From positions 2,294,001-2,358,000 of the forward strand of contig OY970260.1 in NCBI GenBank assembly GCA_963715625.1: a stretch of DNA of 64,000 bases. Reading direction: 5' to 3'. The notes below the pieces were generated by a model. That model saw nothing but the letters and a program-made list of their open reading frames with translations, was not told where the DNA came from and did no database searches. Within the stretch, counting starts at the first letter, position 1; each line of letters opens with the position of its first letter. This stretch comes from VRUE01 sp963715625 (GTDB lineage Bacteria > Actinomycetota > Thermoleophilia > Solirubrobacterales > 70-9). Positions 16,805-25,954 of this stretch are shown here, piece by piece. The translations under genes and the position numbers were made by a program.

Positions 16805-19408
16805 ATGTTGAACTCAGACAGGCGCTCGCAGCGCCGACCGGCCACCGTCGTACTTATCGGGCTGTTGACGGCGGTCGCGGTGGCGGCAATGGCCGCTGGC
16901 ACGGCGCACGCCGCCTACTACAAGATGGTCGCGTGCTCCTATACCAACGGAGCGCCGCCGTACACGATCGACACCAACACGCGCAGCTCGGCAAACCCGG
17001 ACGGCATCTTCCACATCTGGAACTGGTGCGACGGGCAGGGCGGCGACCCGCCCGGCGACGGAGCGTTCTTCCGCATCCAAGAGCACCAGGACATGCCGCA
17101 CACCGCGGGCGAGGGCGCCTACGGCAACTTCGTCTTCGACACGCCCTCCTACGTGCACTTCAAGCAGGCCGGCGGCTACACGCGCCAGCCCGCCTCCTTC
17201 AACGACGGCTGGCGCTCGCGCTTCTGGGTCGCGAGCTGCTGCTCGACCGCCGAGATCCTCTCCCAGTGGCAGGGCAACAACCTGACCTCCACCTTCGCCC
17301 CCCACCTGTGGCCCTACGGCGGGGCGCTCTGGGACTTCAACCGCTTCGTCTTCGAGCTGCGCTGCGTGCGCCCCGGCCGCTGCGACGTGAGCGGCGACGT
17401 GAAGACCGACCTCAACGGCCTCGTCTTCCTGCTCTCCGACGACTCGGACTCGCGCGTCAACTTCACCAACACGGGCGCCGCCTTCCTCGCCGGGAGCTGG
17501 GTCCGAGGGACCCAGAACGTCACCTTCGACGTGAGCGACCAAGGCTCGGGGATTCGCAACGAGCGGATGCTGATCGACAACGCGCAGCGCTGGAACTGGG
17601 ACCACGGCGGCGAGTGCCAGACGTCGTGGACCTCCCAGAACGGCGAGTGGGCGCGCTCCTACAACCCCTGCCCGACCGGCGGCCCCTGGGGGCGCATGGT
17701 CGCGGTCAACACCGCGACGCTCGCCGACGGCGCCCACGCCGTTCGCCTCTGCACCGAAGACTTCGGCCAATACCAGGGCCTCTACGGCACCAAGGGCGAA
17801 ACCTGCACGCAGCACAGCGTCCGCACCGACAACACCGCGCCGGGCAAGCCGGCGAGCCTCGAAGTCACGAGCGAGAACCCCAACCGCTATCTCGACCGCT
17901 TCGGGGCGAAGTGGTCGCTGCCGCCCAACTCGGGCTCGCCGATCAAGAAGGTGCACTACGACGTGGTCGACGCCGATGGCAAAGTCGTCGTGGCCGAGCG
18001 GACCGCCGCTGGCACGGATCCGACCTCGCTGCCCGAGATCCAGGGCCCCGAGAGCCGGGGCGCCTACCGGATGCGGGTCTGGCTGGAGGACGAGGTCGGC
18101 AACGTCGGCCCCGCCGCCAGCGCCGAGGTGCCGCGCGACACCACCCCTCCCGCCGCGCCGCAGGAGCTGCGGATCGCGGCTTCCTCGACCGAGCGCTGGG
18201 TCGAGCGCTTCGGCCTGCGCTGGCAGAACATCGTCGACGCGGGTTCGCCGGTTGACGAGGCCCACTACCAGGTGCTCGACGGCTCGGGCGGAGTCGTCGT
18301 CGCGACCCACACCGTCGGCGATCCCAACGTGCAGGCGATCGAAGGCGTACAGGCGCCCGCGAGCCGGGGCGAATACACGGTGCGGGTATGGCTCACTGAC
18401 GAAGAGGGCAACGTCGGCGCCCCCGCGAGGGTGCCGCTTCCCCTCGACACGACGCCTCCCGCCGCGCCCCAGGGAGTCTCGGTCGCCGCGCCGAGCGCCT
18501 CGCGGGCACAGGCGGGCTTCGACGTGCGCTGGCACAACCTCACCGACGCCGGCTCGCCGATCGATGCCGCCCACTACCGCGTGCTGAACGCGGCCGGCAA
18601 GGAGGTCGTGCCGACGACCACGGTCGCCGGGCAAAACGTCGAGGCGATCGCCGACCTGAGCGCCCCGAGCGCTCGCGGCTCCTACACCCTGAGCCTCTGG
18701 CTGAACGACGAGGAGGGCAACGTCGGTGCGCCGGTCAGCGTCCCGCTCTCATATTCCTGCGTGGGCTCCGACGCCGGTCCCGGCGCGGCACTCACCAGCA
18801 CGATCGCGCGCGGGGGAAAGAATCAGGTGCTCGTGCCACAGGGCCGCGGCGCGGCACTTCGCGGCAGGTTGTTTGGCGTCGGCGGCACCGGCGTGCCCGG
18901 CGGGTCGCTATGCGTCTTCAGCCGGGTGGTGACCGACGCGGACCCGGAGTTCCTCGGCATCGCGCTGAGCGGGGCCGACGGCAGCTACCGGTTCCCGGTG
19001 CCCGCCGGGCCCTCGCGCGATCTGACCGTCGACTACCGCTTTGGCCACCGCCGGATCTCAAGCGAGGCGGGCATCGCGACCAAGGTGACGCCGGCCTTCA
19101 AGGTGCGGCGCAAGGTCGTTCGCAACGAGGGCTTCGCCCGCTTCCACGGGCGTATCCCCGGGCCGCACAACGACCGCGTGGTCGTGGTCTTGCAGGTGAA
19201 GCGCGGCGACGGCTGGCTTGCCTTCCGCCGCTACCGAACCAGGCGGGGCGGTCGCTTCACTGTCGGCTACCGCTTCACCCGCACCGACCGCCCGACCCTG
19301 TACCTGATGCGGGCGCAGGTGCGAGCCCAGAGCGGCTACCCCTACGCGCAGGGGACCTCCAAGCCGCTGAGGCTGATCGTCCTCCCGGCGCGGCGCGGAG
19401 GGCGGTAG
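16805..19408 (+). CDS. Large secreted protein with three Fn3/Ig-like repeats
   Basis: 867 residues from the ATG with GGGAGCAGGGA just upstream. A signal peptide runs to the A-x-A site TAHA|AYYKM after a hydrophobic stretch (VVLIGLLTAVAVAAMAAG). Residues about 30-340 form a Trp/Cys-containing N-terminal domain. Residues about 343-652 hold three repeats of about 100 residues, each with the pattern RFG-RW----DAGSP-D--HY-VLD followed by R---Y--RVWL-DEEGNVG, resembling fibronectin-III/Ig-like modules. The C-terminus is basic and beta-rich (DRVVVVLQVKRGDGWLAFRR). It probably acts at the cell surface. A terminator-like hairpin and a membrane-anchored sigma factor follow. Confidence 0.8.
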   Translation: MLNSDRRSQRRPATVVLIGLLTAVAVAAMAAGTAHAAYYKMVACSYTNGAPPYTIDTNTRSSANPDGIFHIWNWCDGQGGDPPGDGAFFRIQEHQDMPHTAGEGAYGNFVFDTPSYVHFKQAGGYTRQPASFNDGWRSRFWVASCCSTAEILSQWQGNNLTSTFAPHLWPYGGALWDFNRFVFELRCVRPGRCDVSGDVKTDLNGLVFLLSDDSDSRVNFTNTGAAFLAGSWVRGTQNVTFDVSDQGSGIRNERMLIDNAQRWNWDHGGECQTSWTSQNGEWARSYNPCPTGGPWGRMVAVNTATLADGAHAVRLCTEDFGQYQGLYGTKGETCTQHSVRTDNTAPGKPASLEVTSENPNRYLDRFGAKWSLPPNSGSPIKKVHYDVVDADGKVVVAERTAAGTDPTSLPEIQGPESRGAYRMRVWLEDEVGNVGPAASAEVPRDTTPPAAPQELRIAASSTERWVERFGLRWQNIVDAGSPVDEAHYQVLDGSGGVVVATHTVGDPNVQAIEGVQAPASRGEYTVRVWLTDEEGNVGAPARVPLPLDTTPPAAPQGVSVAAPSASRAQAGFDVRWHNLTDAGSPIDAAHYRVLNAAGKEVVPTTTVAGQNVEAIADLSAPSARGSYTLSLWLNDEEGNVGAPVSVPLSYSCVGSDAGPGAALTSTIARGGKNQVLVPQGRGAALRGRLFGVGGTGVPGGSLCVFSRVVTDADPEFLGIALSGADGSYRFPVPAGPSRDLTVDYRFGHRRISSEAGIATKVTPAFKVRRKVVRNEGFARFHGRIPGPHNDRVVVVLQVKRGDGWLAFRRYRTRRGGRFTVGYRFTRTDRPTLYLMRAQVRAQSGYPYAQGTSKPLRLIVLPARRGGR

Positions 19409-19438
19409 GAGGCACGGTGGGCGCTTGGCGCGGTGAGG

Positions 19439-19469
19439 CCTATGCCCGGGCGAGCGCCCCGGGCATAGG
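19439..19469. terminator. Terminator-like hairpin after the surface protein
   Basis: A 12-bp perfect stem, CCTATGCCCGGG (19439-19450) against CCCGGGCATAGG (19458-19469), with a 7-nt loop, lies 30 bp after the stop at 19408. There is no U-tract, as is common in high-GC actinobacteria. It probably ends transcription or separates the surface gene from the sigma gene. Confidence 0.6.
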
Positions 19470-19511
19470 CGAGCGCCCCGAGCCGGGCCGCGAGCAGGGG
19501 GTCGTATAGCC

Positions 19512-20945
19512 GTGGCGAGCGGCTCGGGGGTGAAGGATGCAAGCGGGCGGCTCAGCGTCGAGCTCGCCCACTACTACGCGCGCATCTATGCCTCCGCGAA
19601 GGCCGGGTGCATCGCCGAGCTGCGCTACGCCGGATGCAACGAGGAGGAAGCCGAGGAACTCTTCGCGGCGACGCTCGAGCAGATCATGGCCAAGCGCGAT
19701 CCGCCTGGGGAAGGCTTCGCGCCCGCACAGACAGTCGCCCTGCTGAAGCAGGCGTGCCGGCAGAGGCTGATCGACGAGCGCCGCCACCGAGGTGTCGTGC
19801 GGGTCGTCCCTTTGGCTGCTGCGCGCGCACGCACCGACCGGACCCGCGAGGGCCCGGCCGAGGCCGCGGAGGATCGCGACGCCGTGGCGACCGGGCGCGA
19901 GGCGATCTCCTCGCTGCCTGAGCGCCACCGACAGCTCTTCCTCCAGCGCCACGGGCTTGGCCTCTCCCCCGAGGAGATCCTGCGCCGCAACCCCGGGCTC
20001 AGCCAGCGCACCTACCGCAGAATCATGCAGCGCGCCAACGCCGGGGCGCTCGCCGCCTTCGAGCAGATCTCCAGCGGGGAGCGCTGCGCCGAGATGCGCG
20101 GCGGGCAACTGCGCCGCTACGTCACCGAAGAGGCGAGCGAGGCGGAGCTGCGCACGATCCGGGCGCACCTGCTCCACTGCCGGGCCTGCGGCCTTGAGGT
20201 CGCGCGCATGCGCGGCCACCTGCACGAGGTCGCCACCGGCCTCGCCGCGCTCCTCGCGGACGGGAAGGCACATGGTCACCTCGTCGGCGACCTTCCGGCC
20301 CGGTTGCTGGACGTCGCCGGGCACGGGGGAGAAGCGCTTGCAGGGGCGACGCGAGCTATCCGCGAGCGCCTGCGCGAGCTGGCGATCAGGGTGGCGACGG
20401 CCTCGCCCGGTCCGGGCGGAGAGGGCGCCGCCGGGCAGATCGCCGGGATCTCGGGCGCGAAGGTGGCGTCGATCTGCGCCGCGGGCGCGATCAGCGCCGG
20501 CTGCCTGGCCGCGGGCGTCGTCCCGGGCGTCGGAGGTTTGGAGCTCGCGGGCCAACAGCGAGCCCCGCGCCACGCGGAGCCCACGAAGAGCGTCGCATCG
20601 CCACCGGAGCAGCGCTCGCCGGTCGAAGCATCGCCCCCTTCGGGTTCGAGTGCCTCTCAGCAGAATCCAAAGCGAACTTCGTCCACCGGTCGAACGGGGA
20701 GAAGCACGCGGGCGGCGCGCTCCTCATCGCCCGAAGCGCGCTCGACTCGTCCGACCATCTCAGGCCAGCAGACCGGAACCGAGTTCGGCGCCGAGGCAGC
20801 GGGAACGGGTGTCCCCGCACCGACCCTCTCCTCCGGGTCGTCGGGTTCGAGCAGCACATCATCGGAAGGCGGGTCGGCCAGCGGCTCCGGCAACACCGGG
20901 TCAGGCGGGGGTGGGTCCAAGAGCAAGCCGGAGTTCGGTCTCTGA
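19512..20945 (+). CDS. ECF-like sigma factor fused to zinc-finger anti-sigma-like and membrane segment
   Basis: 477 residues from GTG. Residues about 20-100 resemble sigma region 2. Region 4 follows near 130-190 (SLPERHRQLFLQRHGLGLSP, QRTYRRIMQRANAGALAAFE). A zinc-finger-like segment with HLLHCRACG near 219, as in anti-sigma factors, comes next. A hydrophobic segment lies near 313-337 (SICAAGAISAGCLAAGVVPG). A long Ser/Gly/Pro-rich tail ends in SKPEFGL. The sigma domain would be cytoplasmic and the tail outside. The C-terminal EFGL ending recurs in the protein at 26544. The sigma factor is presumably released by proteolysis or acts as a tethered sensor. That is inference. Confidence 0.75.
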   Translation: MASGSGVKDASGRLSVELAHYYARIYASAKAGCIAELRYAGCNEEEAEELFAATLEQIMAKRDPPGEGFAPAQTVALLKQACRQRLIDERRHRGVVRVVPLAAARARTDRTREGPAEAAEDRDAVATGREAISSLPERHRQLFLQRHGLGLSPEEILRRNPGLSQRTYRRIMQRANAGALAAFEQISSGERCAEMRGGQLRRYVTEEASEAELRTIRAHLLHCRACGLEVARMRGHLHEVATGLAALLADGKAHGHLVGDLPARLLDVAGHGGEALAGATRAIRERLRELAIRVATASPGPGGEGAAGQIAGISGAKVASICAAGAISAGCLAAGVVPGVGGLELAGQQRAPRHAEPTKSVASPPEQRSPVEASPPSGSSASQQNPKRTSSTGRTGRSTRAARSSSPEARSTRPTISGQQTGTEFGAEAAGTGVPAPTLSSGSSGSSSTSSEGGSASGSGNTGSGGGGSKSKPEFGL

Positions 20946-20955
20946 GCCCACCGGA

Positions 20956-20977
20956 GCTTTCGCGTCCACGCGAAAGC
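20956..20977. terminator. Hairpin after the sigma factor gene
   Basis: GCTTTCGCGT (20956-20965) is mirrored by ACGCGAAAGC (20968-20977) with two bases between, 11 bp after the stop. It is probably a factor-independent stop of the GC-rich type. The next gene begins about 110 bp later. Confidence 0.5.
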
Positions 20978-21088
20978 GATAGGGGTGAACATGCGACTTG
21001 AGACTAGAGACGACCCTGCGAGCATCACTGCCTTCTAGGATCGCCACGACTATTCTCCTCACGTGAATCTGTTTTCGGCAAAGCCGCA

Positions 21089-22922
21089 ATGAGGATCGAT
21101 CGACTCGAGGTCGCAGGCGGTTTTCTGGACGGCCTCGAGGTCAACTTCGAGGAAGGATTGAACGTCCTCGTCGGTGCTCGTGGTGCCGGAAAGACATCGG
21201 TGATCGAGCTGATTCGCTTCGCGCTGGCGATCCCGGCGAAGACCGAGGAAGCCGCCAAGGACGCCCGTAAGCAGGCCGTTGCCGTGCTCGGAGACGGCAC
21301 CGTAGCCGTCTATTGCTCGACGGCAGGCCAGCAGACGGTCTTCTCGCGCTCGGGTCTGGACGAGGTGCCAACCGCCTCGCGCGCGTATGGCTCCGGCATC
21401 CCGATGATCGTCTCCCAGAACGAAATCGAGGCGATCGGCCTCGACCCGAGCAGCCGGCGCGAAATCCTCGACCGACTGGTGGACCCCCTGCTCGCCGAAA
21501 ACGACGCTGGATCTTCGCGCAGCGAGGTCGCCGCAGTCGAGCGTCGCCTAGAGATCCACTGCGAGGAACGCGACGAGGTTGCCGAAGCCACTGAGCGCGA
21601 GGCCGATCTTGCTTCCGCCCTAAGCGCCGCGGAGAAAAAACAGAAAGCCGGGGCCGCTGCCGAAACCAAACTGGAGAAACTCCAAGACGAGGTCTCAGAG
21701 CTCGCCGACGAGCTCGGCCAAGTGCGAGCAGCGGGCGACGCCTACGGGCTTGCGGCCCAGGCAATCGCCGAGTGGCGCGACGAGATCGCCGACGTCGCGA
21801 TCGCCCAGCCTCTTCCCGAGCTGCCCTCCGCTGCTCATGAGTCCCAGGTCGCTAAACGGCTGGACGCCGCGGCGAATCTGCTCAAAAAGGCAGGGGAAGA
21901 ACTCAGCGGCGCCGAGAAATCGATCGGGGAGGAAAAGTCCAAGAGCGAGACCAAACAGCGCGCACTGCAGAAAAAGCTGAAATCCAAGACCGAGCGCCTC
22001 GAAGAAGATGCAAGAGGGGGCCGGTGAGATCGGCCGGCGGGTGAGCACTTTGCGCCAGGAACTGAAAGCAGTACAGGCCCAACGCAAGCGGCTCGACAAG
22101 CTCGACACGCAGATCGGAAAACTAAGGAAGAAACGCGACGAGATGCTCGACCGGGCCGAGGCGAGCGCCGAGAAGCTCTACACGATCCGCGACAAGACCG
22201 CCGAGGTGCTGACGAAGCGCTTCAACGGCCGGATTGAGGTGCGGGTCGACAAGTCAGGAGAGCTCCGCGCCTATGAGGCGGCCCTGGTCAACCTGATGCA
22301 GGGCAGCAACCTGCGCTACAAGAATCTCGCTCGCAACCTCGCCGAAAAGCTCAGTCCCCGGGAGCTGGTCGATGCCGTCGAGTCCGAGGACGCCGCCCAG
22401 ATCGCGGAGGTGGGCGGGATCAACGAGGACCGGGCGAGTCGCCTTCTCGCCCACCTCGAAAATCGTTCGCTCTCGACGCTGCTGCTAGCCCCGCTCGACG
22501 ACGCGGTCGACTTCGCCCTGCTCGACGGCCAGGAGTACAAGGTCACCCGCAACCTCTCGATGGGCCAGCGCTGCACCGTCGTCTTGCCGATCCTGCTTGC
22601 CGAGGAGCGGGAGGCGATCCTGCTCGACCAGCCGGAGGACCACCTCGACAACGCCTTCATCGTCGACACGCTGGTCAGTGCAATACGCCAACGCTCAGTG
22701 AGCGGACAGGTAATCGTCGCCACCCACAATGCCAATATCCCGGTACTCGGCGAGGCGGCGCAGGTTATCGTCCTCGCCTCCGACGGACGCCGCGGCTTCG
22801 TCAGCTCCGCGGGCGAGCTCGACAGTGACCCTTCCGTACAGGCGATCACAACCCTTATGGAGGGCGGTCGCGAGGCCTTCTCCAAGCGCGCCGAGTTCTA
22901 CAGCGATCACCCCGATGGCTAA
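21089..22922 (+). CDS. RecF/SMC-like coiled-coil ATPase, apparent frameshift at 22016-22020
   Basis: The N-terminal frame (21089-22027) has the ABC/RecF opening MRIDRLEVAGGFLDGLEVNF with Walker A VGARGAGKTSVIEL and a Q-loop-like SQNEIEAIGLDP, then a long coiled coil. The C-terminal frame (22008-22922) completes the coiled coil and supplies the signature LSMGQRCTVVLPIL, Walker B AILLDQPEDHLDN and the switch His in VIVATHNANIP. Removing one G from GGGGG at 22016-22020 joins them into one protein of about 610 residues. It resembles TrlF/RecF-type ATPases that sense DNA or nucleotides. It overlaps the next gene by 8 bp and starts a three-gene signalling module. Confidence 0.8.
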
Positions 22923-23832
22923 GGACGAGCTCTCGGTCGCGCTGGCGGAGCTGCGTGTCGAGACCGAGTCGATCCGCCTTGCCGCCGCTCGCCGCATCCG
23001 TAAGCATGCCGGTGAGCTCACGGCCGAGAACGAAGCTGCCGTCCGCGAAGCCTTCGCCGAGGAGTCGGTCCCTTGGGTCCGAGGCGTTCTAGCCGAGATC
23101 CTCGCGATCGGCGCGCCTCCAGTCGGCGAGGAGGTGACGATCGCGGCGCCGCGCTGGGACGAGAGGATTGAGGGGGCCTCGCCCGAGGTTGCCCGGCAGG
23201 CGATCAACCACAGCACGCGAAAGGTGCTGCACGAGGTAGCGGGCGTCGTCGGCCGTGCGCGTCTCGCGGCCGGTACCGACTTCGGCGAGGACTACCCGGA
23301 CTCGGAGACCGATCGCCAGCTCCGCTACCTCTCCGACGTCTGCGGCGGGCTGCGTAAGCTTGCCGATGCGACTGTCAACCCCAGCGGTGAGGAATTCGAT
23401 CTCGACACCGAGCTTCGCTACCTGGCGAAATCAGTGGCCGACGACCTCTTCATCGAGATTAGGGTCGAGGGCCCGGACAACTTCATGGTCAAGGCCGACC
23501 GAGCGCTACTCGGGATCGCCATCCGTAACCTGCTCACGAACGCCGCCGAAGCAACCGAGGCGGTCCACCCCGATGGCGACCGCGCCGTGCAGCTGACCTG
23601 GGGCGAGTCCTCGGACGGGGTTCACGTCTCGGTCATCGACCGGGGTCCGGGACCACCCGCCTTTCTCGCTCGCACGAGTCGGCCCGGCATCAGCACCAAG
23701 GTCGGGCATCCGGGCTACGGTCTCGCGACCGCGAGCGAGGCGATGCGCGGCATCGGCGGCGAGGTCCGACTCTCGAGGAACAACCGCGGCGGGGCAACCG
23801 CGGTCATCTCCTGGCCCTCGGAGGACGCATGA
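22915..23832 (+). CDS. Histidine-kinase-type ATPase
   Basis: 305 residues from the ATG at 22915, which overlaps the ATPase stop. Residues about 95-150 form a dimerisation-like helical pair containing HSTRKVLHEVAGVVGRARLA, where H could be the phosphoacceptor. The C-terminal HATPase_c domain shows the N-box IRNLLTNAAEATEA, the G1 box VIDRGPG and the G2 box GHPGYGLATA. There is no membrane segment or PAS domain, so the input is probably cytoplasmic, perhaps the neighbouring ATPase. The N-terminal HEAT-like repeat (RRIRKHAGEL, PWVRGVLAEIL) may bind partners. The next gene, coupled by an ATGA overlap, encodes the matching receiver. Confidence 0.85.
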   Translation: MAKDELSVALAELRVETESIRLAAARRIRKHAGELTAENEAAVREAFAEESVPWVRGVLAEILAIGAPPVGEEVTIAAPRWDERIEGASPEVARQAINHSTRKVLHEVAGVVGRARLAAGTDFGEDYPDSETDRQLRYLSDVCGGLRKLADATVNPSGEEFDLDTELRYLAKSVADDLFIEIRVEGPDNFMVKADRALLGIAIRNLLTNAAEATEAVHPDGDRAVQLTWGESSDGVHVSVIDRGPGPPAFLARTSRPGISTKVGHPGYGLATASEAMRGIGGEVRLSRNNRGGATAVISWPSEDA

Positions 23833-25250
23833 AGGCGACCTGCCGACTGCTTCTGATCGAGGACGATCCGAAAGAGGCGGACATGATCGAGCGGCAGTGC
23901 TGCCCCGATCCGAGCAAGGTTGCCTTCAGCGTGGCGGCGAACGCCGCCGACGCCGAAGAGCAGGTCCGGGGCGAGGAATTCGATTTGGTCATCTGCGATC
24001 TCGCGCTGCCCGCCGACGCGCGTCAAGGTGATCCCGAGGTCGCCGAAGGCCAACGCCTCTTCGGCCTGATCCGAGAACAGGCGCCTGGGACGCCGGTGAT
24101 AATTCTCTCCGCCCACGGCGACCTGACCATGATGCACAAGTTTTTCGGCGTCGCCGGCACCGCTGACCTCTACGGCGAGCGTAGCGAGCACGCACTGGTC
24201 CTCTTCTTCGAGAAGGAGAAGCTGCCGGAGTGCGTGGAAGCGGTCAAGGCCCACATCGCCAAGACCGAAGCCCTCGACCGCTTCTCGCTGGAGGGGGACA
24301 ACCTCGGTCTCGGCCTGAGCGAGGAGCGGGCGCTGAAGATCTACGGCCGCGCCCAGGGAGCGCAGAGGGGAGTAGTCAGCGCCCTCGATGGCGGCCTGTC
24401 GGGGACCAAGACGCTGAAGTTGGAACTGCGTGACGGGGCGGGCGACGATCTCGGCCGCACGGTGGCGAAGATCGGGGATCTGCGGCGAGTGCTGCGCGAG
24501 GCTAACCGCCTCTCCCAAATAGCCGCCCGGATCCCGGTGGGCCTCGGCGCCCAACTGCTGGAGGTAGTCCACGCTGGGACCGCGCTGCGCGGCGCGTTGA
24601 TCTATCAATTCGCGAGCGAGTACACGGCGACCCTTGCCGGCAAGCTGATCGCCGGTGAAGATGCCGCTGCGGCTGCGGTCACAAACGCGCTTCGCCAGGG
24701 GCTTTCGACCTGGACCAGGGACGCCCCAATCGTTGACAAGCGGCTCGTCGACATGCGCCGTCCCCTCGTCTCCGACGTCGCTCTGGTTGCTGCCAACGTC
24801 AACATACCCGACGAGCGGCCGGTCGAGATCAGGGTTCGCGAGGCGATGGCTCATCGCGACCTCCATGGCTTCAATGTACTCGTCAATGATCGCGACGAGC
24901 CGACCTTGATCGACTACGGTGAGGTCGGCAAGGCTAATGCCGCTCTCGACCCGGTCACCCTCGAGCTCAGCATCCTCTTCCACCCGGGGATCGCGGAGGC
25001 CTTCTCGGACTGGCCCAGCGAGGAGCAGGCAAAGAGCTGGGTCGACCTCGACGCTTATTTGGTCGGTTGCCCAGTGCCCGAGTTCGTCAATGCCGCTCGG
25101 CGCTGGGCGGTTGAGGCCGCGGCCGGGACCGACGAGCTCATCGCGACGGCCTACTCTTACGCCCTACGTCAAGCCAAGTACCAGAACCCGAACACTGATC
25201 TGGCACTTGCGTTCACCAACGGTGCCCACGGGACACTTGTGGGAGATTGA
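23829..25250 (+). CDS. Response-regulator receiver fused to a kinase-like domain
   Basis: 473 residues. The receiver domain (1-140) has the acidic pair in LLLIEDDPKEA, the phosphoacceptor Asp in LVICDLALP, and VIILSAHG. The C-terminal part carries MAHRDLHGFNVLVND, like the HxDLxxxN catalytic loop of protein kinases and aminoglycoside phosphotransferases, and TLIDYGEVGKA in place of DFG. It therefore looks like a kinase or phosphotransferase effector controlled by phosphorylation. Domains of this kind (ternary-complex-associated, TCAD9-like) have been described in NTP-dependent conflict systems. I make that link from memory of the motif. The start overlaps the kinase gene (ATGA). Confidence 0.75.
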   Translation: MKATCRLLLIEDDPKEADMIERQCCPDPSKVAFSVAANAADAEEQVRGEEFDLVICDLALPADARQGDPEVAEGQRLFGLIREQAPGTPVIILSAHGDLTMMHKFFGVAGTADLYGERSEHALVLFFEKEKLPECVEAVKAHIAKTEALDRFSLEGDNLGLGLSEERALKIYGRAQGAQRGVVSALDGGLSGTKTLKLELRDGAGDDLGRTVAKIGDLRRVLREANRLSQIAARIPVGLGAQLLEVVHAGTALRGALIYQFASEYTATLAGKLIAGEDAAAAAVTNALRQGLSTWTRDAPIVDKRLVDMRRPLVSDVALVAANVNIPDERPVEIRVREAMAHRDLHGFNVLVNDRDEPTLIDYGEVGKANAALDPVTLELSILFHPGIAEAFSDWPSEEQAKSWVDLDAYLVGCPVPEFVNAARRWAVEAAAGTDELIATAYSYALRQAKYQNPNTDLALAFTNGAHGTLVGD

Positions 25251-25282
25251 GTATTGGTCGCTCCTGCTTCGCGCGAGGAGCG

Positions 25283-25714
25283 TCAGGGGGCGCTGAGAGC
25301 CGGGGTGGTCGAGGGGTCCCAGGAGATGGTGATATCCGCCCCCTCGTCTTCGGGACTATCCACTTCGACCTTCTCGATGAGGAGTCGGAACACCCGCGTG
25401 TCGTTTACGTCGGGGAGAAGGACCCCGGTGAGTCTCCGGACGTTCTGCGAGGTGAAGAGTGTGTCGAGGACAGGCTTGACGAAGTTGTCAAGGTCGACGG
25501 CCGGCCTCGCCAGGTCCAAAGGAGTCATCCGGAAGGTCACCTCGACGGTGAACCTGGCGGCCTTCAGGTGCGGCGAGGTGAACGGCGCCTGCGGATAGGC
25601 GGCCTCCACAGCGCCGCCTATGGCGTCTCTCCATTCGGAGCTATCGCGGCGCGCTGGGTGTTCACGTACCCGAATCCGCCAGGGGTTCGGGGTTGAGTCA
25701 ATTCCTTCGCTCAT
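25283..25714 (-). CDS. RusA-like Holliday-junction resolvase
   Basis: 143 residues from the ATG at 25714 (MSEGIDSTPN), with GGAGA upstream. The motif RPAVDLDNFVKPVLDTLF contains the conserved D-x-DN--K---D of the RusA family, whose aspartates bind the catalytic metal. It is followed by RLTGVLLPDVNDTRVFRLLI. RusA cuts four-way junctions and is often carried by phages and mobile elements. It is convergent with the signalling module and may belong to the element's recombination set. A longer upstream in-frame extension (from 25753) lacks family features. Confidence 0.75.
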   Translation of the reverse strand: MSEGIDSTPNPWRIRVREHPARRDSSEWRDAIGGAVEAAYPQAPFTSPHLKAARFTVEVTFRMTPLDLARPAVDLDNFVKPVLDTLFTSQNVRRLTGVLLPDVNDTRVFRLLIEKVEVDSPEDEGADITISWDPSTTPALSAP

Positions 25715-25954
25715 GGCAGCATTCTCCCGCTTTGCGCGGAGGCTGTCGCGCAAACTCTTCGCAGAAGAGTCACGACGCGGGTGCGCAGCCGCACCGGGAA
25801 CGCGCTGAAGCGGCCGTTGGCTTGTAGATCAGCCGCCGGCCGACCCGAGCTGAGGCTCGATTTCTAAAGAGGCCGGAAATCGCCGCACATCGCCTCGCCG
25901 GGGGTTTGTGCGACAGCCTCCGCGAGCAGCGGAAGCGGATTGAACCGCGGATCG

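Noticed and set aside
16567..18634. Long ORFs in other frames over the secreted repeat protein
   Set aside because: Arg-rich frames without start signal or domains. The frame with signal peptide and three regular repeats is the real one.
22008..22027. Programmed ribosomal frameshift in the ATPase gene
   Set aside because: A G-run could slip, but four other genes show the same +1 pattern at homopolymers and no stimulatory structure is evident, so sequence error is simpler.
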